NCBI GenBank assembly: GCA_900552605.1
Contig: USAR01000112.1
Location: forward strand, 1-5,574
Length of the DNA stretch: 5,574 nt
DNA from: an uncultured Oscillospiraceae bacterium
GTDB lineage: Bacteria; Bacillota; Clostridia; Oscillospirales; Acutalibacteraceae
Direction: 5' to 3'
Shown: positions 1 through 5,574 of the stretch, one piece after another
How positions within the stretch are numbered: the stretch's first letter is position 1
Layout of the letters: every line of letters starts with the position of its first letter
Translations under genes and position numbers: made by a program
Notes under the pieces: generated by a model
What the model was told of the DNA's origin: nothing
What the model saw: the letters and a program-made list of their open reading frames with translations, nothing else
Databases searched by the model: none

Positions 1-641
1 TCTGCTTTAAAAATTTCGTAAAGCTTTGTCCTTCCGATGGAAAGCTTGTCGCAAAGCGCGGCAATGTCAAGCTCAGATGAAAGATTGTCCTCAAGCAGCT
101 GCTTTGCTTCCTCTATCAGGCGGCTGTTTTTTGCACGTATCAGCTCTTTAAATAAAATATAGCCCGTGCACGCCTCCATAATTTTCGCCGCCGCGGCTAT
201 CTCGTCCTCGCTTTTGTGTTTAACGCTTTTAAGCCGTTTTTCTATTTCGCTCACGCTGAAATTGCAGCCCGCGGTGCGGTTAATAATCGTCTCGCTCAAA
301 ACTCTGCGGTCGGCGCAGTCGGTAATTTGCCCCAACATAAGGTAGCCTATAGTCTCACCGTTTTCGTGCATCGGCGTTACCGCCTCAACAAGACCGGCGT
401 GGCATTTGTAAATTATAAGCCCGTTTGCCTGCTTGCTCTTTTCAAAGGAACGCTTATCGGCATAGGCGCAGCGCCTTTTGGTTTTTAGGTTGGATTTTAA
501 CAGACGGCAAAAATCGCAGTCCGCCTCCGGATAAGCAATAAGCTTTTTAAAGTCGCTGTCGAAAAGCACAAGACGAATACCGCTTATATGGTAAAACGAC
601 CGCATAAGCTCCTCTAAATCCGCTTTATTAAAATTAAGCAT
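1..641 (-). CDS. PocR-domain AraC-family transcriptional regulator (3' part cut by window edge)
   Basis: The reverse strand is open for 213 codons from ATG at 641-639 and leaves the window with no stop, so the C-terminus is missing. Residues about 5-125 look like a PocR ligand-sensing domain: a Cys-x-x-Cys pair (C42, C45), an Arg-Arg-Cys (C58), the segment IIYKCHAGLVEAVTPM around C80/H81, then GETIGYLMLGQI. Residues about 145-185 form a helical linker. Residues 190-212 (ELDIAALCDKL then SIGRTKLYEIFK) match the first helix-turn-helix of AraC/XylS proteins; the second would lie beyond position 1. PocR domains are proposed sensors of small organic molecules, and the PocR-AraC pairing is known from the propanediol regulator PocR. 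The start is supported by GGAAAGG at 658-652, 10 nt upstream. Divergent to the sugar operon, it is probably its activator and possibly autoregulated (inference). Family call is firm; the ligand is unknown. Confidence 0.86.
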   Translation of the reverse strand, partial: MLNFNKADLEELMRSFYHISGIRLVLFDSDFKKLIAYPEADCDFCRLLKSNLKTKRRCAYADKRSFEKSKQANGLIIYKCHAGLVEAVTPMHENGETIGYLMLGQITDCADRRVLSETIINRTAGCNFSVSEIEKRLKSVKHKSEDEIAAAAKIMEACTGYILFKELIRAKNSRLIEEAKQLLEDNLSSELDIAALCDKLSIGRTKLYEIFKA

Positions 642-674
642 ATAAATCCGACCTTTCCGTACAAATTTACCGTT

Positions 675-703
675 TTTTGAATAGGATTAACTTTAATTAT
701 AAC
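675..703 (+). promoter_or_regulatory. Candidate weak promoter for the sugar operon
   Basis: TTTTGA (675-680) and TATAAC (698-703) are separated by 17 bp. The -35 match is poor, as expected for a promoter that needs an activator. The -10 overlaps the regulator's own -10 on the other strand. An alternative -10, TATTAT at 731-736, lies nearer the gene but lacks a clear -35. Which one is used cannot be settled from sequence. Confidence 0.3.
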
Positions 704-704
704 A
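696..704 (-). promoter_or_regulatory. Extended -10 promoter element for the regulator gene
   Basis: Read on the minus strand, 704 to 696 is TGTTATAAT: a perfect TATAAT hexamer with the TGn extension used by sigma-A type RNA polymerase. Transcription would start near 689, giving a leader of about 48 nt before the ATG at 641. No good TTGACA-like -35 is visible about 17 nt upstream, which is common for extended -10 promoters. The plus-strand candidate uses the same bases. Confidence 0.5.
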
Positions 705-741
705 CTGTCTTTCTTAGAATAAAAGTAAAATATTATGTTTG

Positions 742-758
742 TCGGTTTTTAAAGCCGA
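742..758. repeat. Imperfect palindrome just upstream of the operon (possible operator)
   Basis: TCGGTTTTTAAAGCCGA reads as arms TCGGTTTT and AAAGCCGA (reverse complement TCGGCTTT) around one central base, with one mismatch. It sits between the putative -10 elements and the isomerase ribosome binding site, so it could be an operator or a small hairpin in the leader. AraC proteins usually bind direct repeats, so linkage to the divergent regulator is not assured. It is short enough to be chance. Confidence 0.25.
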
Positions 759-762
759 TAAG

Positions 763-770
763 AAAGGCGG
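763..770 (+). promoter_or_regulatory. Ribosome binding site of the isomerase gene
   Basis: AAAGGCGG differs by one base from the ideal AAAGGAGG and ends 11 nt before the ATG at 782. Two nearer ATGs (772 and 775) are out of frame with the isomerase, so 782 is the start; the spacing is slightly long. Confidence 0.55.
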
Positions 771-781
771 AATGATGTATT

Positions 782-2185
782 ATGAAAAAGCAAACCTTTG
801 CACTCTATTTCGGAAACCGCGGCTTTATGCCGGCTGAGCTTATTAAAGACGCGCGCAAGGAGATGATGGCGGCGGTTGAAAAGGCGGGTTATAACTACCT
901 TGTTATGGACGAGAATGCAACGCGTTACGGTGCGGTTGAAACGCGTGACGAGGGACTTTTATATGCAGAATGGCTGAAAAGTCACGAGGGCGAGTATGAC
1001 GGCGTTATTCTTTGTATGCCGATATTTATTGACGAAAACGGTGCGATGACCGCCCTGCGCGACGCCGGCGTGCCGATTTTAATGCAGGCATATCCCGATG
1101 AAATAGGCAAGATGGATTTTGCTCATCGGCGCGACGCATTTTGCGGAAAGTTTTCCGTAACCGATGTTTTTGAGCAGTGCCGTATTCCCTACACTGTTTT
1201 TAAACCGCACGTAGTAGACCCCAAATCGCCCGAGTTTTTGCAAAACCTTAACGACTTTGCCGCAGTTTGCCGGGTTGTGGGCGGTATGAAGCGGTTTAAT
1301 CTCGGCTGTATCGGCGCAAGAACAACCGCATTTAAAACAGTCAGATTCGATGAGATTGCAATGCAGCGTCACGGCATAAATGTTGAGGCCTTTGACCTTT
1401 CCGAGCTTATTGAAAAGGTGCGTGCACTCGACGACTCTGCCGACGCCGTTCTAAAAAAGAAAGAGACACTGCAAAATTATGCCGACTTTTCCGCAGTGCC
1501 TGAGGATAAAAAGCTTATGCTTTCCAAAATCAGCGTTGTTATTGACGAATATATTAAGGATTATCATCTTGATGCAATTGCTCTGCGCTGCTGGAACGAA
1601 ATGGAAACCTATTTGCGCGTGTGCCCTTGCGTGCTTGTAAGTGAGCTTAACGACCGCGGAATTACCTGCTCTTGTGAAATTGATATGTGCTCCGCCGTCA
1701 CGATGCGCGCACTTTCACTCGCAAGCGAGGGTCCTGCTGCCTGCCTTGATTGGAACAACAACTACGGCGACGATGAAAACAAGGTTATCCTCTTCCACTG
1801 CGGCTCAACCGCACAAAAGCTGATGAGCGCAAAGGGTACGGTTACCTCGCACAAGATGTTTGATAAAACTGATAAAGGCTCCGGTTGGGGCACAAACGAG
1901 GGCAGAATTGCAGAATTCCCGATGACGTTTTCAAACTGCAAAACCGAGGACGGCAAAATTACCGTGTATTTCAGCGAGGGCGAGTTCACAGACGATGTTA
2001 TTGAAAACGGATACTTCGGCTGCGCGGGCGTTGCAAAAATCGACGATCTGCAAAACAAGCTGATCCGTCTTGCCCGCGGCGGCTTTAAGCACCACACAAC
2101 CGTTGCGAACGGCAGGCTTAAGGCAGTGCTGGAAGAAGCTTTCAAAACCTATCTCGGTTACGATGTTGTGGATATTGAGGGATAA
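782..2185 (+). CDS. L-fucose/L-arabinose isomerase-family protein (aldose-ketose isomerase)
   Basis: This 467-residue soluble protein resembles the L-fucose/L-arabinose isomerase superfamily, metal-dependent enzymes that interconvert an aldose and its ketose through an enediol. The N-terminal Rossmann-like half (about 1-170) begins FALYFGNRGFMP and carries EYDGVILCMPIF at 71-82. The second domain starts at NLGCIGARTTAFKTVRFDE (173-191). The metal and acid-base residues fit E299 (ITCSCEIDMCSAVTMRAL), D323 (CLDWNNNYG) and the C-terminal histidines H437/H438 (KHHTTVANG). It is clearly shorter than E. coli FucI (591 aa) and nearer AraA (about 500 aa) but lacks close resemblance to either, so neither symbol is given. 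There is no signal peptide or membrane segment. It is first in the operon, with the kinase 3 bp downstream, so its ketose product is presumably that kinase's substrate. Sugar specificity is unknown; a sulfo- or deoxy-hexose is possible. Confidence 0.85.
   Translation: MKKQTFALYFGNRGFMPAELIKDARKEMMAAVEKAGYNYLVMDENATRYGAVETRDEGLLYAEWLKSHEGEYDGVILCMPIFIDENGAMTALRDAGVPILMQAYPDEIGKMDFAHRRDAFCGKFSVTDVFEQCRIPYTVFKPHVVDPKSPEFLQNLNDFAAVCRVVGGMKRFNLGCIGARTTAFKTVRFDEIAMQRHGINVEAFDLSELIEKVRALDDSADAVLKKKETLQNYADFSAVPEDKKLMLSKISVVIDEYIKDYHLDAIALRCWNEMETYLRVCPCVLVSELNDRGITCSCEIDMCSAVTMRALSLASEGPAACLDWNNNYGDDENKVILFHCGSTAQKLMSAKGTVTSHKMFDKTDKGSGWGTNEGRIAEFPMTFSNCKTEDGKITVYFSEGEFTDDVIENGYFGCAGVAKIDDLQNKLIRLARGGFKHHTTVANGRLKAVLEEAFKTYLGYDVVDIEG
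2177..2181 (+). promoter_or_regulatory. Ribosome binding site of the kinase gene, inside the isomerase 3' end
   Basis: GAGGG lies within the last codons of the isomerase gene and ends 7 nt before the ATG at 2189. The isomerase stop (2183-2185) falls between them, which suggests translational coupling of the two genes. Confidence 0.55.
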
Positions 2186-2188
2186 AAA

Positions 2189-3667
2189 ATGAATATTGCA
2201 GGACTTGATGTGGGAACTACCGGCTGCAAGATATGTGTTTACAACGAAAACGCAGAGCTTTTGGATACACGGTATAAGGAGTATTTTGCAAACCGCGGCG
2301 AAAATGTGCACGAAATTGATTTTTGCGACATCGGCTCGGCTGTTTTTGAGGTTATAAAAGCCGCACTTTCAAAGAATCGTGTTGACGCAATAGGAGTAAC
2401 AGGCTTTGGTGAAACCTTTGCGCTGCTCGATGAAAAAGACCGTGTTTTGCTGCCGTCAATGCTGTATACCGACCCCCGCGGAGAGGAGCAGGTCAAAAAG
2501 CTTTGCGGAGCACTGACCTCAGATTGGATAACCGAAAAGACCGGCGCAATGCCTCACCAAATGTACAGTATTTATAAGCTGATGTGGCTTAAGGAAAATC
2601 GCGTGGAGGAATTTAAAAAAGCGAGGGCGGCGCTGCTGTCGGAGGATTACATAGTATATCTTTTAACGGGAAACAGAAAAATAGACTATTCCCTTGCCGC
2701 AAGAACGGGAGCCTTTGATATTGAGAAAAAGTGTTGGATAAATGATGTTTTCGACGCCGCAGGAATTGATAAAAATTTAATGTCGGAGCCTGTGGAAACA
2801 GGTAACATTGCAGGAAGTATCAGCACTGCCGCAAAAGAAAAGCTTGGAGTAAGCTATGATATAACAGTGGTAAACGGGGCACACGACCAGGTGGCGGCAA
2901 TGATAGGCGCAGGTGTATTGAAAGAAAAAACCGCAATGGACGGCACGGGCACGGTGGAGTGTATCCCGATTGTGCTTAACAGCATACCGAAATCCAAAAG
3001 CATGTATGCCTGCGGATATTCCGTTGTGCCGTTTGTGGGCGGCAAATATGCTTGTTATGCACTTTCATATACAGGCGGAGCGGTGCTGAAATGGTTTAGG
3101 GATAACTTTTGCCAAGCCGAAAGCGAAAAAGCGAAAGAGCTGAATGAAAACGTTTATAAGCTTTTGGACGGCGAAGTGCCTCAGACTCCTACAAATCTGC
3201 TTGTTAAGCCGCATTTTGCAGGCGCTGCGACACCGTATATGGATTATTCGCAAAAGGCGGCGATCACAGGACTTACATTGGGCACAACAAAGCAAGAGCT
3301 GTATAAAGCACTGATGGAAGGCACGGCATACGAAATAAAGCTTAATTTTACGCTTTTGGAAAGGTATACAAAACCTATCTGCAGTCTTCGCGCAACCGGC
3401 GGCGGTGCTTCAAGCGACGTATGGCTGGGCATTAAAGCGGATGTTCTGAATACGGAAATCGCTGCGCTCGATTGCAAAGAGGTGGGCGCGGCAGGCACAG
3501 CAGCACTCGCAGGTGTTGCGATGGGTGTATTCAGAACGCTTCATTTTGCATCGGCAAAAACAGCGAGGATAAGAAAGGTGTTTTTACCCGATCCGAAACG
3601 AGCGGAGTTTTACGAAAAACAGTTTAAAAAATACAGCTGTCTATATGACGCGCTCAAAAATTTATAA
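2189..3667 (+). CDS. FGGY-family carbohydrate kinase (fuculokinase/xylulokinase-like)
   Basis: At 492 residues this is a full-length FGGY sugar kinase that transfers ATP phosphate to a ketose or related polyol in the cytoplasm. The FGGY_N half opens with the phosphate-1 loop GLDVGTTGCK (5-14). Residues 125-134, MYSIYKLMWL, match FGGY signature 1 exactly. The catalytic base is D233 in NGAHDQVAAM, the same spacing as D233 of E. coli XylB. The FGGY_C half has DGTGTVE (251-257) as the phosphate-2 loop, where many relatives have GTS. It continues with GATPYMDYSQKAAITGLTLG (345-364), close to signature 2, and the adenosine loop TGGGASSDVW (403-412). Overall relatives are xylulo-, fuculo- and rhamnulokinases. 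Because a DHAP-releasing aldolase follows, phosphorylation at C1 of the ketose is the most economical inference; a 5- or 6-kinase cannot be excluded from sequence. Confidence 0.92.
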   Translation: MNIAGLDVGTTGCKICVYNENAELLDTRYKEYFANRGENVHEIDFCDIGSAVFEVIKAALSKNRVDAIGVTGFGETFALLDEKDRVLLPSMLYTDPRGEEQVKKLCGALTSDWITEKTGAMPHQMYSIYKLMWLKENRVEEFKKARAALLSEDYIVYLLTGNRKIDYSLAARTGAFDIEKKCWINDVFDAAGIDKNLMSEPVETGNIAGSISTAAKEKLGVSYDITVVNGAHDQVAAMIGAGVLKEKTAMDGTGTVECIPIVLNSIPKSKSMYACGYSVVPFVGGKYACYALSYTGGAVLKWFRDNFCQAESEKAKELNENVYKLLDGEVPQTPTNLLVKPHFAGAATPYMDYSQKAAITGLTLGTTKQELYKALMEGTAYEIKLNFTLLERYTKPICSLRATGGGASSDVWLGIKADVLNTEIAALDCKEVGAAGTAALAGVAMGVFRTLHFASAKTARIRKVFLPDPKRAEFYEKQFKKYSCLYDALKNL

Positions 3668-3678
3668 CTATTAAAAAG

Positions 3679-3683
3679 AGGAG
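3679..3683 (+). promoter_or_regulatory. Ribosome binding site that decides the DUF4432 start
   Basis: AGGAG (within AAAGAGGAG, 3675-3683) directly abuts an in-frame ATG at 3684, leaving no room for initiation there. The next in-frame ATG, at 3696, is 12 nt away, long but workable. This favours 3696 as the true start. Confidence 0.5.
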
Positions 3684-3695
3684 ATGAGTAAAACG

Positions 3696-4694
3696 ATGTT
3701 TGATTATATCGGCAATCCGCTGCAAACAAGGGGTGCGGAGGAATACACTCTGTCGGGCGGCAAGGGCAACGGTATGAGATTTTTATATGTGCGCAACGGC
3801 TTGGGACTTGAAGCGTGGGTATCGCTAAGTCGTGCTGCCGACCTTTCACGCGTTATTTTTAAAGGTGATAACATCGGATATTTTTCACCCGTCGGCTATG
3901 TTGCGCCCGAGTTTTACGACTGCCGCGGCGACGGCTTTTTGAAATCGTTTACAGCAGGATTTCTTACCACCTGCGGTCTTACTGCAGTCGGCACGCCCTG
4001 CGTTGACGACGGCGAGGAGCTGCCGCTGCACGGAACAATATCAAACACGCCGGTTTCCGCTTATTCGGCAGAGGAAAAATCGGACGGACTGCACATAAAA
4101 GCTGTAATTGAGGATTGCCGCATTTTTGCAAGAAAGCTTGTGCTGACAAGGGAATACGTATTTTCGTATTCCGAAAACAGCATAAGACTGTGTGATAAGA
4201 TAACAAACTACGGCGATAACGAAAGCCCTTATATGCTGCTTTATCACTGCAATGTGGGCTATCCTCTTCTTACGGAAAAAACAAAAATCGTGATACCTAA
4301 CACCGGCGTAACGCCGAGAAACGAGTATGCCGATAAGCATTTAAACACAGCACTGAAAACCGAAGGGCCGCAGCCTTGTTACACCGAGCGCTGTTATTAT
4401 TACGATGTGCTGCAAAACGACGGCATTTGCAAGGTCGGCGCATTTAACGAGAGCATTTCAAAGGGCTTGGTTTTGTGCTATAATAAAAAAGAGCTGCCCT
4501 GCTTTACACAGTGGAAGATGATGGGTAAGCACGACTATGTGCTCGGTCTTGAGCCGGGCAACTGCACGCCGGACGGGCGCGATGTTTTGCGCAAAAACGG
4601 CACGCTTAAGTTTTTGCAGCCCGAGGAAACGGGCAAAACGTCAATAAGGTTTATTTTTAATGATAATAAAAATCAGTTTGCAAAGGAGTTTTAA
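3696..4694 (+). CDS. DUF4432 family protein, aldose 1-epimerase (mutarotase)-like
   Basis: This 332-residue protein (336 if ATG 3684 is used) matches the DUF4432 family, beta-sandwich proteins related to galactose mutarotase (E. coli YphB is a member). Numbering from ATG 3696, it shows an RAADLS segment (46-51, usually R-G-x-D-I), the family hallmark AGFLTTCGL (87-95), LPLHGTISN (109-117, H112), MLLYHCNVGYPLL (180-192, H184), PRNEYADKH (207-215), QWKMMG (272-277, K274) and YVLGLEPGN (281-289, E286). H112, H184 and E286 are the likely counterparts of the mutarotase catalytic histidines and glutamate (inference). No signal peptide is seen, so it acts in the cytoplasm. Set between the kinase and aldolase, it probably supplies the isomerase with the correct anomer or acts as an epimerase on a pathway sugar. 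Biochemical function of the family is poorly defined, so no symbol is given. Confidence 0.86.
   Translation: MFDYIGNPLQTRGAEEYTLSGGKGNGMRFLYVRNGLGLEAWVSLSRAADLSRVIFKGDNIGYFSPVGYVAPEFYDCRGDGFLKSFTAGFLTTCGLTAVGTPCVDDGEELPLHGTISNTPVSAYSAEEKSDGLHIKAVIEDCRIFARKLVLTREYVFSYSENSIRLCDKITNYGDNESPYMLLYHCNVGYPLLTEKTKIVIPNTGVTPRNEYADKHLNTALKTEGPQPCYTERCYYYDVLQNDGICKVGAFNESISKGLVLCYNKKELPCFTQWKMMGKHDYVLGLEPGNCTPDGRDVLRKNGTLKFLQPEETGKTSIRFIFNDNKNQFAKEF
4151..4172. repeat. Perfect 8-bp inverted repeat inside the DUF4432 gene
   Basis: GGAATACG (4151-4158) and CGTATTCC (4165-4172) are exact reverse complements around a 6-nt loop TATTTT. Transcribed, this would form a small hairpin within the coding region, with no U-tract directly after it. 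It falls in codons for a TREYVFSYSEN beta-strand segment. It may be a coding coincidence, a site of mRNA processing, or a weak protein-binding palindrome. Confidence 0.4.
4682..4688 (+). promoter_or_regulatory. Strong ribosome binding site of the aldolase gene, inside the DUF4432 3' end
   Basis: AAAGGAG is a near-perfect Shine-Dalgarno ending 8 nt before the ATG at 4697. It lies in the last codons of the DUF4432 gene, whose stop at 4692-4694 is 2 bp from the aldolase start. It is the best ribosome site in the operon and supports coupled, high translation of the aldolase. Confidence 0.65.
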
Positions 4695-4696
4695 AA

Positions 4697-5524
4697 ATGC
4701 TTGTAACACTGAAAGAAATTTTAAAGATTGCCGAAGAGGACAAAACCGCAATCGGTTCGTTTAACACACCCAACATGACATCGGTTAAGGCGGTTATCGC
4801 TGCTGCCGAGGCGGTAAACAGACCCGTTATTCTAATGCATGCCGAGGTGCACGAGGAGATGGGTCTTTGCAAAATGGAGGACATTTTGCCCGTAATGCTG
4901 CACTTTGCAAAAAAATCAAGAGTGCCGGTTTGCGTGCACCTTGATCACGGAACAGATTTAGATTATGTTGAAAGAGGTTTGAAACTCGGCTTCACTTCGG
5001 TTATGTATGACGGCTCGGTTTCGGACGAAAAAACCAACACCGAAAACACAAGGCGCATTGTTAAAAAGGCTGCCGAGTGCGGTGCGTCTGTTGAGGCGGA
5101 GATCGGCTCGATGGGTGCGCGCGAGGGAGGAGAAAACGCTGCACCTTCGGTTTATACCGAGCCTGAAGCCGCAAGGCGGTTTACCGTGAACACCGGTATC
5201 GACGCACTTGCCTGCGCTTTCGGTACGGCGCACGGATTTTACCTTAAGAAACCACAGCTCGATTTTGAAAGACTTTCCGAAATAAAAGCGGTTATTGATG
5301 TGCCGATAGTTATGCACGGCGGATCGGGTGTTTGCGAGGACGACTACCGCGAGGTTATAAAACGCGGTGTGAGAAAGATAAATTATTACACCTATATGGC
5401 GAAGGCGGGGGCCGAAGCAATATCAAACAAGGAATATTCGCAGTTCCACGACGCATTGCTCGACGCGGAAAAAGCAATGAAAGAGAATGTTCTGAGAGCC
5501 ATTAAAGTATTTTCAAATAAATAA
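4697..5524 (+). CDS. Class II (zinc-dependent) ketose-phosphate aldolase, FBA/GatY/KbaY type
   Basis: The 275-residue TIM-barrel enzyme should cleave a ketose 1-phosphate or 1,6-bisphosphate to DHAP plus an aldehyde. The class II signature VCVHLDHG (78-85) supplies the catalytic Asp D83 and zinc ligand H84. Signature 2, VEAEIGSMGARE (132-143), is complete. H179 (GTAHG) and H207 (VMHGGSG) are the other zinc ligands, and the GGSG loop (208-211) with N229/T232 binds the DHAP phosphate. The latter motif reads KINYYTYM, whereas characterised members usually have small or acidic residues between Asn and Thr (NVDT/NVAT). MYDGS (103-107) also fits the family. Length is close to that of GatY/KbaY (about 284-286 aa). 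It is not related to the FucA/RhaD/AraD aldolases that normally accompany a fucose-type isomerase and kinase. The acceptor aldehyde is unknown; a housekeeping FBA role is unlikely given the operon. Confidence 0.92.
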   Translation: MLVTLKEILKIAEEDKTAIGSFNTPNMTSVKAVIAAAEAVNRPVILMHAEVHEEMGLCKMEDILPVMLHFAKKSRVPVCVHLDHGTDLDYVERGLKLGFTSVMYDGSVSDEKTNTENTRRIVKKAAECGASVEAEIGSMGAREGGENAAPSVYTEPEAARRFTVNTGIDALACAFGTAHGFYLKKPQLDFERLSEIKAVIDVPIVMHGGSGVCEDDYREVIKRGVRKINYYTYMAKAGAEAISNKEYSQFHDALLDAEKAMKENVLRAIKVFSNK

Positions 5525-5574
5525 AACGGCTGTGAAAAACACATATAGACAAACACTCTAAAGCAGCAAAAACG

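Larger units (their letters stand above)
642..781. promoter_or_regulatory. Divergent intergenic control region between regulator and sugar operon
   Basis: This 140-bp AT-rich spacer is the only non-coding stretch of useful length in the window and separates the regulator from the four-gene operon. It contains both ribosome binding sites, an extended -10 element for the minus strand, weaker promoter-like hexamers for the plus strand, and an imperfect palindrome near the operon start. No small ORF, tRNA or recognisable riboswitch was seen in it. A divergent arrangement like this is typical of a local regulator acting on its neighbour; that the operator lies here is inference. Confidence 0.75.

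Noticed and set aside
216..488. 90-codon plus-strand ORF
   Set aside because: It lies wholly antisense to the PocR-domain coding sequence, has no ribosome binding site of note and no recognisable protein features; a shadow frame.
782..2185. Naming the isomerase fucI or araA
   Set aside because: The superfamily is clear, but length and sequence do not match either characterised enzyme closely enough, and the aldolase is not the fucA type, so a symbol would imply an unproven substrate.
1762..2311. Two overlapping minus-strand ORFs of about 126 codons across the isomerase/kinase junction
   Set aside because: Both are antisense to strongly supported genes, have low-complexity Ser/Cys/Leu-rich translations and no family resemblance; they arise from codon bias.
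4958..5317. 119-codon minus-strand ORF within the aldolase gene
   Set aside because: Antisense to intact aldolase signatures (zinc ligands and signature 2 are all encoded on the plus strand here); no independent support.
5525..5574. Possible terminator (TGTG-AAAAA-CACA at 5531-5543) or start of another gene
   Set aside because: The stem is only 4 bp and AT-rich with no following T-tract, and no start codon with a ribosome site is visible before the window ends. The operon may or may not continue.
1..5574. CRISPR array, tRNA/rRNA, insertion sequence or phage features
   Set aside because: No regular repeats, RNA gene signatures, transposase motifs or terminal inverted repeats were seen; almost all of the window is accounted for by five ordinary protein genes.

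Overview
The window reads as a sugar-utilisation locus from a Gram-positive anaerobe, most likely an uncultured gut-type clostridial Firmicute. This is inferred from purine-rich AAAGGAG/GAGGAG-type Shine-Dalgarno sites, very tight gene packing, mixed GC with AT-rich spacers, and the protein families present. No ribosomal or other phylogenetic marker is present, so the assignment is tentative.

Layout: the left end (641 to 1, minus strand, running off the window) encodes a regulator with an N-terminal PocR-type ligand-sensing domain and the start of an AraC-type helix-turn-helix. A 140-bp divergent spacer (642-781) holds a good extended -10 promoter for the regulator, a weaker overlapping promoter for the opposite strand and an imperfect palindrome. 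Rightwards, four plus-strand genes follow with gaps of 3, 28 (or 16) and 2 bp, clearly one transcription unit: an L-fucose/L-arabinose isomerase-family protein (782-2185), an FGGY-family carbohydrate kinase (2189-3667), a DUF4432 aldose-1-epimerase-like protein (3696-4694; alternative start 3684), and a class II, zinc-dependent ketose-(bis)phosphate aldolase of the FBA/GatY/KbaY type (4697-5524). The last 50 bp hold no recognisable gene and no convincing terminator, so the operon may continue.

How they work together (inference): a free aldose is brought to the right anomer or ring form by the mutarotase-like protein, isomerised to a ketose, phosphorylated (most economically at C1) and split by the aldolase to dihydroxyacetone phosphate plus a short aldehyde. 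The PocR-AraC protein probably senses the sugar or an intermediate or product. The logic matches the fuc and rha pathways, but the aldolase is of the FBA class II fold family instead of the FucA/RhaD/AraD family. The set is therefore not one of the textbook operons. The substrate cannot be read from the sequence; 6-deoxyhexoses, pentoses, rare hexoses and 6-modified hexoses such as sulfoquinovose all fit.
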